Part shown: one piece after another, positions 44,531 through 53,343 of the stretch
Position numbering within the stretch: position 1 is the stretch's first letter
Layout of the letters: every line of letters starts with the position of its first letter
Assembly: GCA_900472605.1 (NCBI GenBank)
Contig: UCJD01000012.1
Coordinates: 283,746 to 347,745 of the forward strand
DNA length: 64,000 nucleotides
Reading direction: 5' to 3'
Source: Hyphomicrobiales bacterium
Lineage (GTDB): Bacteria > Pseudomonadota > Alphaproteobacteria > Rhizobiales > Rhizobiaceae
The notes under the pieces: generated by a model
Told to the model about the DNA's origin: nothing
The model's database searches: none
Seen by the model: only the letters and a program-made list of their open reading frames with translations
Translations under genes and position numbers: made by a program

Positions 44531-45859
44531 TCAATCATGCGATGCCGCAAGCGCAATCGAATCCGCGACCTCGATGCAGCGATCGGATAGGGTGGCGGTG
44601 GCGACGCGCAGGTAGTTTCCCGGCAGCACCGAGAATTTCGCGCCTGGATGTACGGCAATCCCGCGTGCGGCAAGCGTGACCATCGCGAACGGCTCGGAGG
44701 ATACCGGCACCCAGGCGGACAGGCCGGCGCCATGCGCGGCGTTGATGTTTCGGTCGCGCAATGCCTGCACCAGATCGTAGCGGCGCTGCGCATAGATCGC
44801 CCGCGCCGTGCGCACTGTCTCTTGCGTGGCCGGATCGCGGATCAGCCACGCGCCCGCCGCCTGCAGGATGCGGCTCGTCCAGCCGGCGCTGAAGCTTCGG
44901 AACGACTGGATCTGCTCGACGATCGCTCGCGAACTGGAGAGCGCCGCCAGGCGCAGATCCGGCCCGTGGGTCTTCGAGAAGGAAAATATATGGATCACCC
45001 GGTCCGGGAAGATATCTCCCATCGATTGTCTTGGCGCATCGGAAATATCGCCGACGCCATCATCTTCCACGATCAGCGTATCGGCATCGCGCAGGACGTC
45101 GGCCAGGCTTTGCATGCGCGCGGCAGTCACCGTCTGGCCGGTGACCGAATGGATGCGCGGTTGGAATATGAAAGCGACAGGGCGATAGGCCATCGCCTGG
45201 CGCAAGGACGAGGGCAGGGGGCCCTCATGGTCGCACTCGACCGGAATGATGCGAGCGCCGCGATCTTCGAGGATATCAAGCAGACGCATGGCAGTAGGGT
45301 TCTCGATCGCTACTGCGGCGCCGGGCATGACAAGCGCATGCATCAGCGTGTAGACGGCGTTGTAGCCGCCGTTGGTGGCTAGAAACGCCTCGGGCTCATA
45401 GGGCCAGGTCTCTCTCACTGCCGCTTCGAGCTCGGGCAGAATGCGGTTGCGCTCATAGCTGTTCAGGTTCTCGGCCGATGCGCCATAGACCATGGCCTCC
45501 TCAAGCTTCGGCAGAAGCGTAACGTCGGGAACGGCCGCCGTCAGGTTCAGCACGTCCGCGCCGTAGTTGCCGGAACTCGCCAGCCGCTCCGGTTTCGCGA
45601 CAAAGCGATCGCCGCTCACCCATGTGCCGTTACGCCCGCGACCGCTGATGATCTTCTGGCGCCGCAATTCGCTCCACGCCTCGGAGATCGTCGCCGGGCT
45701 TATCCCGAGCGCAAACGCCAGATCCCGAATGGCCGGCAGCTTGGTGCCGACGGGAAGCGCGCCGCCCCTGATCAGGGCGCTGGTCTCGAGCGCGATCCCG
45801 CGAATCGTCCGATCGGTTATTTTTTGGGCAAACCAGTTCGCATCCCGACTATCGCTCAT
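44531..45859 (-). CDS. MocR-type regulator (GntR HTH fused to aminotransferase-like domain)
   Basis: Protein of 442 aa. A GntR winged helix occupies about residues 10-75 (LPAIRDLAFALGISPATISEAWSELRRQKI), joined to a fold-type I PLP-binding domain with the lysine in FSFSKTHGPDLR. MocR proteins sense PLP or an amine/amino-acid ligand. It is divergent from the operon starting at 45956, with an inverted repeat between them, so it probably controls that operon. ATG 45859 has GGGG 6 nt upstream; ATG 45871 lacks a Shine-Dalgarno. Confidence 0.9.
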   Translation of the reverse strand: MSDSRDANWFAQKITDRTIRGIALETSALIRGGALPVGTKLPAIRDLAFALGISPATISEAWSELRRQKIISGRGRNGTWVSGDRFVAKPERLASSGNYGADVLNLTAAVPDVTLLPKLEEAMVYGASAENLNSYERNRILPELEAAVRETWPYEPEAFLATNGGYNAVYTLMHALVMPGAAVAIENPTAMRLLDILEDRGARIIPVECDHEGPLPSSLRQAMAYRPVAFIFQPRIHSVTGQTVTAARMQSLADVLRDADTLIVEDDGVGDISDAPRQSMGDIFPDRVIHIFSFSKTHGPDLRLAALSSSRAIVEQIQSFRSFSAGWTSRILQAAGAWLIRDPATQETVRTARAIYAQRRYDLVQALRDRNINAAHGAGLSAWVPVSSEPFAMVTLAARGIAVHPGAKFSVLPGNYLRVATATLSDRCIEVADSIALAASHD

Positions 45860-45875
45860 TTTTTGCCCCATATTT

Positions 45876-45921
45876 AATGTTCAATAACGTAATAACATTT
45901 GATCAGTCTTATTTGAACATT
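45876..45921. promoter_or_regulatory. Inverted repeat in the MocR divergent promoter
   Basis: AATGTTCAA (45876-45884) and TTGAACATT (45913-45921) are perfect 9-bp arms 28 nt apart in a very AT-rich 96-nt divergent region. This is a likely MocR operator overlapping both promoters. Confidence 0.5.
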
Positions 45922-45955
45922 TAACGATGCGCCAGACAAGAAATTTTGAGAGTGA

Positions 45956-46942
45956 ATGCAGATGCCGATCACAATCCGCCTTGCCCTTCGCGACTGGGAC
46001 TACATGACCCCTCTCATTCTCGGCGACGTCTCGTCGTCGAAGCTGGACGTCAGGGTCGAGCGCATCGGCACCCTGGTCTCGCATGTCGGCAAGAGCGACA
46101 CCTGCGACGCCGCCGAAATGTCCTTCAGCCGCTACACCCAGCTGCGCTACGACGGCGATCACAGCGTCGTCGGCATTCCGAACTTCATCATGCGCGGTTT
46201 CCGCCATCGCTGCGTCATCACCATGAAGGACAGCCCGATCACCGAGCTGTCGCAGCTTGCAGGCAAACGCATCGGCGTCACCGGCTGGCGCGACTCGGGC
46301 AACACCTGGACGCGCGCCGCCGTGCGCCGTGAAGGCGTTCAGGTCGAGGACGCGATGTGGTATGCCGGCCGCCTGACCGAGGCCCATCCGATCGTCGATC
46401 GGCTCGACGGCTTCGGCCGCCCCGGCCTGATCGAAGCCGCTCCCGGCGAACGCCCGATGGTCGACCTCTTGCGCGAAGGCCAGCTCGACGCGATCTTTAC
46501 CCCGTTCATGCCGGATGGCTATTTTGCCAATGGTTCACCTTTCCGGCAGGTTCTTTCTGATTTCCGTGGTGCCGAGCGTCGATATTTCGACGAGGTGGGA
46601 TATGTACCCGGCATGCACCTCATCGGCATCAAGGCGGAGATCGTGGAAGAGAACCCCTGGATCATTGCAGAGCTCAGCCAGCTGATCGAGGAATCGCAGC
46701 GCATGTGGCTGAACAAGCGCCGCAAATATGCAGACACCTCGCCGTGGATGTTCGACGAGCTCCTGAAGACCTCCCTCGAACTCCCTGCGAACTGGGATGA
46801 AAACGGTCTTGCCGCCAACGAGAAGATGATCGCCGATTTCTCGGCCGAGCTGCACGCCCAGGGCATTCTTGCTCGCGAGATGACGCCGCTGGAACTCTTC
46901 CCGTTCGACGCCGACGGCAGCCGTACGGGGACCACCGCCTAA
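45956..46942 (+). CDS. Periplasmic-binding-fold protein without signal peptide (dihydroxyphthalate-decarboxylase-like)
   Basis: Protein of 328 aa beginning ITIRLALRDWDYMTPLILGD. The family is the NMT1/4,5-dihydroxyphthalate-decarboxylase-like group of the type II binding-protein fold; GKRIGVTGWRDSGNTWTRA is a conserved block. There is no signal peptide, so it acts in the cytoplasm, either as an enzyme or as a small-molecule sensor. It is the first gene of an operon with an amino-acid ABC importer and an M20 hydrolase. Function unknown. Confidence 0.7.
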   Translation: MQMPITIRLALRDWDYMTPLILGDVSSSKLDVRVERIGTLVSHVGKSDTCDAAEMSFSRYTQLRYDGDHSVVGIPNFIMRGFRHRCVITMKDSPITELSQLAGKRIGVTGWRDSGNTWTRAAVRREGVQVEDAMWYAGRLTEAHPIVDRLDGFGRPGLIEAAPGERPMVDLLREGQLDAIFTPFMPDGYFANGSPFRQVLSDFRGAERRYFDEVGYVPGMHLIGIKAEIVEENPWIIAELSQLIEESQRMWLNKRRKYADTSPWMFDELLKTSLELPANWDENGLAANEKMIADFSAELHAQGILAREMTPLELFPFDADGSRTGTTA

Positions 46943-46981
46943 CCACATGCAACCACGACAGCATTAATAAGGGGAATGAAC

Positions 46982-47872
46982 ATGTTGCTGAAGAAAATGA
47001 CCTACCTCGTCCTGGCAAGCGCCGTGGCCACCAGCGCCGCGATGGCAGAGGACGCCGCCTTGCCGAAGCCGGCGCTCAACGCCGCGCTGCATGACAAGCT
47101 GCCCGACGCGATCAAGACCTCGGGCAAGATGATATCAGTCAACAACGGGTCGTTCCCTCCCTACGAAATCGTCACAGGCACCGTCATGACCGGCGCCAGC
47201 GCCGATCTGACCGAAGCCCTGAGCGCCGTCCTCGGCGTCAAGATCGAGCATGAAACGGTCGGCGGTCTGCCCGCCCTGCTCGCCGGCGTCAACTCGGGCC
47301 GCTACCAGTTCGCCTTCGGTCCCGTCGGTGACTACAAGGACCGCGAAGCATCCAACGACTTTGTCGACTGGGTGCAGGAATTCGTCGTCTTCGCGACCGT
47401 GAAGGGCAATCCGAAGGGCATCACCTCGCTTGATACGGCCTGTGGCCAGCGCATCTCGGTCATGGCCGGCGGCTCTGCCGAGCGCGTGATCAAGACCCAG
47501 TCGGACAAGTGCAAGGCCGATGGCAAGAGCGCGGTCGAAGTCCAGTCCTACACCGACCAGCCAAGCTCGATCCTCGCCGTGCGCTCCAAGCGTGCCGACG
47601 CCTTCTTCTCCTCGCAGGCGCCGCTCACCTATTTCGTCAGCCAGGCCAATGGCCAGCTCGAACTGACCGGCGTCGGCCAGAAGAACGGCTTCGAGGACAT
47701 CTTCCAGGGCGCCGTCGTTCCCAAGGGTTCGCCGCTCGGTCCTATCCTGATCGACGCCATCAAGGTACTGATGGCCGACGGCAGCTATGCCGCGATCATG
47801 AAAAAGTGGGGCCTTGAGAACAACATGATCAAGGAACCCGGTCTCAACCTCGGCGGACAGCTTCCCAAATGA
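46982..47872 (+). CDS. Amino-acid-type ABC transporter substrate-binding protein
   Basis: Periplasmic binding protein (296 aa) of the polar amino-acid family (SBP_bac_3). It has a signal peptide ending ATSAAMAED, and the ligand-binding motifs FPPYEIVTG and YQFAFGPVGDYKDREA. ATG 46982 has AAGGGG 7 nt upstream; ATG 46976 sits too close. The permease gene overlaps its stop (ATGA). The ligand may be an N-acylated amino acid, given the amidohydrolase downstream; this is inference. Confidence 0.87.
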   Translation: MLLKKMTYLVLASAVATSAAMAEDAALPKPALNAALHDKLPDAIKTSGKMISVNNGSFPPYEIVTGTVMTGASADLTEALSAVLGVKIEHETVGGLPALLAGVNSGRYQFAFGPVGDYKDREASNDFVDWVQEFVVFATVKGNPKGITSLDTACGQRISVMAGGSAERVIKTQSDKCKADGKSAVEVQSYTDQPSSILAVRSKRADAFFSSQAPLTYFVSQANGQLELTGVGQKNGFEDIFQGAVVPKGSPLGPILIDAIKVLMADGSYAAIMKKWGLENNMIKEPGLNLGGQLPK

Positions 47873-48801
47873 GCACCAACACCACGACCAATGCACCGCC
47901 TTCGGGCGGTGCTGACTTCCGCGACGTCGTTACCGCGCATACGCCGTTCAGAACGGGACGCCTCGTTCTCTGGGCGATCATCGCCATCGTCGTCATCGAT
48001 TTCGTCTGGATCGTCGCCAACAACGAGAATTTCGGTTGGCCGGTCGTTGCCCAATATTTCTTCGATCCGACGGTCATCAGCGGCCTCTATGTGAGCCTCG
48101 GTCTGACCGTCATCGCGATGATCCTCGGTGTCGCGCTCGGCCTGATCATCGCGATCATGCGCATGTCGAACGACCGGCTGGCGAGCGGCTTTGCCTCGTT
48201 GTTCATCTGGTTCTTCCGCGGCACGCCGCTGCTGGTACAGCTGATCTTCTGGTACAACATGTCGACGCTGTTTCCGCAGCTGTCGATATCAGTTCCGTTC
48301 GGCCCCTCGCTCATCAGCTGGGACACCAACGCGGTGATCACGCCGATGACGGCAGCCATCGTGGGCCTCGCGCTCAACGAAGCCGCCTACATGGCTGAGA
48401 TCATTCGTGGTGGCCTTCTCTCTGTCGATCGCGGCCAGGCTGAAACTGCCGAAGCCTTCGGTATGACCAAGGGTAGGGCACTCTGGCGGATCATCATTCC
48501 GCAGGCGATGCGCTCGATCGTTCCGCCAACCGGCAACCAGCTGATCAGCATGATCAAGGCGACGTCTCTCGTCAGCGTCATCGCCATGGCCGATCTGCTC
48601 TACTCCGTGCAGTCGATCTACAACCGCACCTTCGAGATCGTTCCGATGTTGCTGGTCGCCGTCATCTGGTACCTGCTCATCACCTCGGTGCTCAATATCG
48701 GCCAAAGCTACATCGAAGCCTATTATGGCCGTAGCGAACGCCGCAACGGCGCGACCGCCAAGCCGGCCGCCGTCGCCGCTGCAGAGGAGGCAAGCCATTG
48801 A
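47869..48801 (+). CDS. Amino-acid-type ABC transporter permease
   Basis: Permease of 310 aa of the HisM/GlnP family with the EAA loop [25 protein letters not shown]. It has an unusually long N-terminal cytoplasmic part of about 35 residues. It overlaps the binding-protein gene by 4 nt and the ATPase gene by 4 nt. A single permease is present, so the transporter is probably a homodimer. Confidence 0.9.
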   Translation: MSTNTTTNAPPSGGADFRDVVTAHTPFRTGRLVLWAIIAIVVIDFVWIVANNENFGWPVVAQYFFDPTVISGLYVSLGLTVIAMILGVALGLIIAIMRMSNDRLASGFASLFIWFFRGTPLLVQLIFWYNMSTLFPQLSISVPFGPSLISWDTNAVITPMTAAIVGLALNEAAYMAEIIRGGLLSVDRGQAETAEAFGMTKGRALWRIIIPQAMRSIVPPTGNQLISMIKATSLVSVIAMADLLYSVQSIYNRTFEIVPMLLVAVIWYLLITSVLNIGQSYIEAYYGRSERRNGATAKPAAVAAAEEASH

Positions 48802-49577
48802 CCGCCGTCTCCAATACCAAGCCGCTGGTTCAGGCGCGCAATGTCCACAAGTCCTTCGATCATCTCGAAGTGCTCAAGGGCATCGATATCGACATCATGC
48901 CGGGCGAAGTCGTCGTCGTCCTCGGACCTTCGGGCTCGGGAAAGTCGACCTTCCTGCGCTGTATCAACCACCTCGAGTCCATTCAGAAAGGCTACATCGA
49001 GGTGGATGGCGAGCAGATCGGTTACCGCCTGCGCAACGACCGACTGGAGCGGCTTTCGCCCAATGGCATCGCCCGCCAGCGCCGCAAGATCGGCATGGTG
49101 TTCCAGCAGTTCAACCTCTATCCGCACATGACGGTACTGCAGAACATCATCGAGGCGCCCGTTGGCGTCCACGGCGAAAAGCGCAAGGACGCGATCGAGA
49201 ACGCCAAGCAGCTGTTGCAGCGTGTCGGCCTGTCGGAGAAGGCGGATGCCTATCCCCGCCAGCTCTCGGGTGGCCAGCAGCAGCGCGTGGCGATCGCCCG
49301 AGCACTCGCGATAAAGCCGAAGCTGATGCTCTTCGACGAGCCGACTTCGGCACTCGATCCCGAACTCGTCGGTGAAGTGCTGGCGACGATGCGCGATCTC
49401 GCCAGACAGGGCCTGACGATGATCGTCGTCACCCACGAAATCGGCTTTGCCCGCGAGGCGGCCGACCGGGTGGTGTTCATGGACGGCGGCGTCGTCGTCG
49501 AGCAGGGCAAGCCCGAGGATGTGATCGGCAATCCGCAGCATCCGCGCACGCAGGCCTTCCTGTCGCGCTTTCTCTGA
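48798..49577 (+). CDS. Amino-acid-type ABC transporter ATPase
   Basis: ATPase of 259 aa with Walker [10 protein letters not shown], signature [15 protein letters not shown] and Walker [14 protein letters not shown]. It initiates at TTG 48798, overlapping the permease stop (TTGA), with GGAGG 7 nt upstream; a TTG start here reflects tight coupling. It completes the importer. Confidence 0.92.
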   Translation: MTAVSNTKPLVQARNVHKSFDHLEVLKGIDIDIMPGEVVVVLGPSGSGKSTFLRCINHLESIQKGYIEVDGEQIGYRLRNDRLERLSPNGIARQRRKIGMVFQQFNLYPHMTVLQNIIEAPVGVHGEKRKDAIENAKQLLQRVGLSEKADAYPRQLSGGQQQRVAIARALAIKPKLMLFDEPTSALDPELVGEVLATMRDLARQGLTMIVVTHEIGFAREAADRVVFMDGGVVVEQGKPEDVIGNPQHPRTQAFLSRFL

Positions 49578-49627
49578 CGTCCAGCTCATCCGGCGCAACG
49601 CCGCCCATGATGCAATCGAAGACCCGG

Positions 49628-49648
49628 CCGGCCCTGTCATGGGGCCGG
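49628..49648 (+). promoter_or_regulatory. Hairpin between ATPase and amidohydrolase genes
   Basis: CCGGCCC (49628-49634) and GGGCCGG (49642-49648) with a 7-nt loop. No U-run, so transcription likely continues into the amidohydrolase gene. Confidence 0.35.
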
Positions 49649-49682
49649 TAGCGGACCACGCATGCAAAGAATTGGAACGGAC

Positions 49683-50864
49683 ATGACCATCGACAACGAT
49701 TTCGCCCGCCTTTCGGATTTCGAGCCCATGGACGCCGAACTGCGCGCCATCCGCCAGCATCTGCACGCCCATCCCGAACTCTCGTTCGAAGAGACGGAAA
49801 CCGCCCGCTTCGTCGCCGACAAGCTCGAGGGCTGGGGCTATGAGGTGACGCGCAATGTCGGTGGCCACGGCGTCGTCGCCCGCATGACGCAGGGTGCCGG
49901 CAAGAAGAGCGTCGCCATCCGCGCCGACATGGACGCGCTGCCGATCACCGAGCAGACCGGCAAGCCCTATGCCAGCCAGGTGCCGGGCAAGATGCATGCC
50001 TGCGGCCACGACGGCCACACGACCGTGCTCCTGGGCGCTGCCGAATATCTGGCGCGTACCCGCAAATTCAACGGTACGGTCAACCTGATCTTCCAACCCG
50101 CCGAAGAGGCCGGCGGCTTCAGTGGTGCCCAGGCGATGATCGATGACGGCCTGTTCGAACGCTTCCCGTTCGACGCCATCTTCGGCCTGCACAATCATCC
50201 CGGCGCGCCGGAGGGTAGCTGGCTGATGCGTTCTGGCCCGCTGATGGCCGCCGCCGACACCGTCGAGATCACCATCACAGGCAAGGGCGGCCACGCCTCG
50301 CGTCCGCATCTGACGATCGATCCCATCGTCATCGCCGCCAACCTCGTCGTTTCGCTGCAATCGGTCATCTCGCGCAATGTCGATCCGACACAGACAGCTG
50401 TCGTCACCGTCGGCGCTATCCATGCCGGCGAAGTCGCCAACGTCATTCCCGAGAGCGCCAAGATGCTGATCACGGTGCGCTCCTTCGATCCGAAGGTGCG
50501 CGAGATTCTCGAGAAGCGCATCCGCACACTGACCACGTCGCTCGTCGAAGGCTTTGGCGCGACAGTCGAGATCGACTACGCCTATGGCAACCCGGTCGTC
50601 GTCAACTCCGAAAAGGAAACCGAGTTCGCCCGCATGGTGGCCGAGGAGCTTGTTGGTGAAGGCAATGTCGCGCTGTGCCCGCTTATCCCGGGAAGCGAGG
50701 ACTTCTCGCACTTCCTCCAGCACAAGCCGGGCAGCTTCCTGCGCCTCGGCAACGGCATGAACTCGGCGATCCTGCACAGCGCCAAATACGATTTTGCCGA
50801 CGATAGCCTGACGGCCGGCGCGGCAATGTGGGCGCGTCTTACCGAACGTTACCTCGACGAGTAA
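49683..50864 (+). CDS. M20 family amidohydrolase (hippurate/N-acyl-amino-acid hydrolase type)
   Basis: Metallopeptidase-fold amidohydrolase of 393 aa. Metal ligands are seen in HACGHDGHT and PAEEAGGF. The carboxylate-binding region LHNHPGAPEG and the C-terminal PGSEDFSHFLQ are also typical. Enzymes of this group cleave N-acyl amino acids or hippurate. It is the last gene of the operon before a strong terminator. ATG 49683 is preferred; ATG 49662 adds 7 residues. Confidence 0.88.
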   Translation: MTIDNDFARLSDFEPMDAELRAIRQHLHAHPELSFEETETARFVADKLEGWGYEVTRNVGGHGVVARMTQGAGKKSVAIRADMDALPITEQTGKPYASQVPGKMHACGHDGHTTVLLGAAEYLARTRKFNGTVNLIFQPAEEAGGFSGAQAMIDDGLFERFPFDAIFGLHNHPGAPEGSWLMRSGPLMAAADTVEITITGKGGHASRPHLTIDPIVIAANLVVSLQSVISRNVDPTQTAVVTVGAIHAGEVANVIPESAKMLITVRSFDPKVREILEKRIRTLTTSLVEGFGATVEIDYAYGNPVVVNSEKETEFARMVAEELVGEGNVALCPLIPGSEDFSHFLQHKPGSFLRLGNGMNSAILHSAKYDFADDSLTAGAAMWARLTERYLDE

Positions 50865-50894
50865 GCGTCCGGCATCGAATTCTCCCAAGAAACG

Positions 50895-50928
50895 AAGAAG
50901 GGGCGCCCGAACCGGCGCCCCTTCTTTT
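50895..50928 (+). terminator. Strong rho-independent terminator of the amidohydrolase operon
   Basis: AAGAAGGGGCGCC (50895-50907) and GGCGCCCCTTCTT (50914-50926) form a perfect 13-bp stem with a 6-nt loop, followed by TT. It also lies just after the end of the convergent XRE gene at 50976. Confidence 0.85.
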
Positions 50929-50975
50929 ATGTCATGCAGTCCGCGGCGCGGATGCGCCGTCGGCCGGAAATTCCA

Positions 50976-51413
50976 CTATTGGTTGGGCGAGCCGGCGGAT
51001 TTGTCCGCGGCAACCTGGGTCTGTGCCATCGCCTTCACGAGCGCCACGATCTTTTCGCGCAGCTGCGTGTCCGTGATCTTGATGAACGCCTTGTTGAGCG
51101 CGAGCCCTTCCTTGGAATGCAGGAATTCCGCGACCGGGTCGGTCGTCGCCGTCAGATCGAGACCCGCGAGCGACAGGGGCTCGGACGGATCCTGCTGAAA
51201 GAAGAAACTTGGCGTGGTGTTCAGAACCTCGGCGATACGCTGCAATCGGCTTGCGCCGATCCGGTTCATTCCCTTTTCGTACTTCTGCACCTGCTGGAAC
51301 GTCACGCCGATCTGCTCGGCCAACCTTTCCTGGCTTAGTCCCAGCAACTGCCTGCGCATTCTGACTTGGGAACCCACATAGCTATCGATTGCATTCGGTG
51401 TCTTTGCATTCAT
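50976..51413 (-). CDS. XRE-family regulator, PraR/PhrR-like (copy 2)
   Basis: Regulator of 145 aa, paralogue of the gene at 15718-16161, sharing NAID-YVG, LGLSQERLAEQIGV and FQQVQKYEKGMNRIGASRL. The second half (EGLALNKAFIKITDTQLREKIVALV) is also shared. Probable role as a global repressor of biofilm or quorum-sensing genes is known for related rhizobial proteins only. It is monocistronic and convergent with the amidohydrolase operon. Confidence 0.88.
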   Translation of the reverse strand: MNAKTPNAIDSYVGSQVRMRRQLLGLSQERLAEQIGVTFQQVQKYEKGMNRIGASRLQRIAEVLNTTPSFFFQQDPSEPLSLAGLDLTATTDPVAEFLHSKEGLALNKAFIKITDTQLREKIVALVKAMAQTQVAADKSAGSPNQ

Positions 51414-51580
51414 CCTGTATTTCCTATGCCGGAATCAAAGCGAAACAGTCCCCGGCAAACCGGCTCTATCCAGCAACAACAGTTTGTCTTAGCAAGCGAT
51501 CAAATTCAACCTCAGGATTATGACGATAAGGTGATCTGTGCGCAGAAAGCCCGAATATGCGCTCTATGCGTGCGTTCCGC

Positions 51581-51865
51581 TTAATCTCTACCGCCAAAGC
51601 GGATCGGCCGGATCACACGGTGGACAATCTTCAGCGTCCGGTCGGGCTGGATCATGTAGGTTTCCTCGACCTCCTGCCCGTACTGGTCGATGAAGCTGTG
51701 CGGGAAGGTGGAGCCGATCGGCGACTTGGTGAGTTTCGTCCGAGGCTGGCCACTGTAGATGATGCTGCCGGGGATCGGCGTGAGACCGGGCGCGGAATAG
51801 TCCTTGCCCGTTGTGCATCCGGCCATGAGAACCAGCGCGACAATCGCAACCACAGTCCGTTTCAT
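51581..51865 (-). CDS. Small lipoprotein (94 aa)
   Basis: Secreted lipoprotein with a typical signal and lipobox (MKRTVVAIVALVLMAGC). The mature part has a proline-rich start and the block PIGSTFPHSFIDQYGQEVEETYMI. ATG 51865 has GAGGG 4 nt upstream. No function known. Confidence 0.8.
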   Translation of the reverse strand: MKRTVVAIVALVLMAGCTTGKDYSAPGLTPIPGSIIYSGQPRTKLTKSPIGSTFPHSFIDQYGQEVEETYMIQPDRTLKIVHRVIRPIRFGGRD

Positions 51866-51989
51866 CGCACCCTCACATATTCGCTTCGCCTATCTCGTGC
51901 ATATATGGTCACGGCTTGGAATGGACAGGCGATACCGGCTTATCGCGAATGTTTTTTGATGACGGCGCCGCCGCCATCAGGTCATGCGC

Positions 51990-53150
51990 CTAGAGCAGCT
52001 CGCGTTTCGCCAGATTGGCCATGAGCGCGCGGATGCCGAAGGTCCAGGGCTGGCAGTCGTTCGAGCGGCGCACCGTGTTGACGAGCGAGCCGAGCCCGGC
52101 CGACGAAATCTCCACGACATCCCCGATCTTGTGGGTGAAACCCTGGTTCGGCGCGTCGCGGTCCTGTGTCGGTGCAAACAGCGTTCCGAGAAACAGCATG
52201 AAGCCATCGGGATACTGGTGATGCGCGCCGCAGGTCTGGCGGACGAGATCGGTCGGATCGCGGCTGATCTTCGACATCGAGCTCTTGCCGTGAAGCACGA
52301 AACCGTCTTCGCCGGTTACCTTCAGATCGAGTTCCGCGTTGCGCACGGCGTCGAGATCGAAGCTTTCGTCGAGCAGGCGGATGAAGGGGCCGATGGAGCA
52401 GGAGGCGTTGTTGTCCTTCGCCTTCCCGAGCAGCAGCGCCGAGCGTCCCTCGACGTCGCGAAGGTTGACGTCATTGCCGAGTGCTACGCCCCTGATCTCG
52501 CCGCGGCTGTTGACGGCGAGTACGATTTCCGGCTCCGGATTGTTCCAGGTCGAAACCGGATGCAGCCCGACATCGGCACCCCAGCCGACGGAGGAGAGCA
52601 CCGGAGCCTTGGTGAAGACTTCCGCATCCGGGCCGATACCGACCTCGAGATATTGCGACCACATGCCTTCCTCGATCAGCGCCTCCTTGACTTTCGCTGC
52701 CTCGGGCGACCCGGCCTTCAGATTGTTGAGGCTGCCACCGATCAGTGTACTCACTCGCTCGCGGATCGCGGCTGCCCGATCCGCGCTGCCGGCCGCCTTT
52801 TCCTCGATCACCCGCTCGATCATCGACTGCGCGAAAGTGACGCCACAGGCCTTGATTGCCTGCAGGTCGACCGGCGCCAGCAGATAGGGGTGCGACGCAT
52901 CCGGCGTCCCCTTGCTGTTTTCGGCGATACTCTCGAGCGTTCCAAGCGATTTTCCGGCGGCCGAGCGGACGAAAGCCACGAGATCAGGTCTCTCCAGAAG
53001 CGCGCTCACCGTGGCCACGTCCTTCGAGGTGATATCGATCACCTGTTGATCGCGGATCGTCACGATGCTGGGGCCCTCAGCGGCAGGATTCCAGACGCGG
53101 CCAACGAACAAGCCACCCGAAGCGGCGGCGTCGAGAAGGGTATAAGGCAT
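51990..53150 (-). CDS. xylX: 2-Keto-3-deoxy-pentonate dehydratase, FAH family (XylX-like)
   Basis: Fumarylacetoacetate-hydrolase-fold enzyme of 386 aa. The blocks WNNPEPEIVL, ALGNDVNLRD and KAKDNNASCSIGPF closely resemble Caulobacter XylX, which dehydrates 2-keto-3-deoxy-D-xylonate to 2-oxoglutarate semialdehyde. XylD lies 193 nt upstream on the same strand. An L-arabinose (Weimberg-type) substrate is equally possible since the two pentonates share this step. The function is by family resemblance and context. Confidence 0.82.
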   Translation of the reverse strand: MPYTLLDAAASGGLFVGRVWNPAAEGPSIVTIRDQQVIDITSKDVATVSALLERPDLVAFVRSAAGKSLGTLESIAENSKGTPDASHPYLLAPVDLQAIKACGVTFAQSMIERVIEEKAAGSADRAAAIRERVSTLIGGSLNNLKAGSPEAAKVKEALIEEGMWSQYLEVGIGPDAEVFTKAPVLSSVGWGADVGLHPVSTWNNPEPEIVLAVNSRGEIRGVALGNDVNLRDVEGRSALLLGKAKDNNASCSIGPFIRLLDESFDLDAVRNAELDLKVTGEDGFVLHGKSSMSKISRDPTDLVRQTCGAHHQYPDGFMLFLGTLFAPTQDRDAPNQGFTHKIGDVVEISSAGLGSLVNTVRRSNDCQPWTFGIRALMANLAKRELL

Positions 53151-53236
53151 GATAATCTTCCGTCACGCGAGCGATGGACGCGCTCTATGAGCCAGGGGAT
53201 GTGCCGCCCTCCAACCTAGCGGCAGCAAAATCGATC

Positions 53237-53276
53237 ACATTCGCCGACGCCGGGCAAGGCCGGAACGCGGGCGAAT
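53237..53276 (-). promoter_or_regulatory. Hairpin between xylD and xylX
   Basis: CATTCGCC (53237-53244) and GGCGAATG (53269-53276) enclose an inner CCGG/CCGG pair. No U-run follows, so a message-stabilising or operator role is more likely than termination. Confidence 0.35.
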
Positions 53277-53343
53277 GATCGCCTATCCGCGAAAACGCTT
53301 ATCGACCGGCGCCTTTCCTGACCCCGGCCGATAACATTCGTCG

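Noticed and set aside
48723..50888. A 721-codon open frame on the minus strand
   Set aside because: It is antisense to the ABC ATPase and amidohydrolase genes, which have clear motifs; long antisense frames are common in GC-rich DNA, and this translation shows no family motif.
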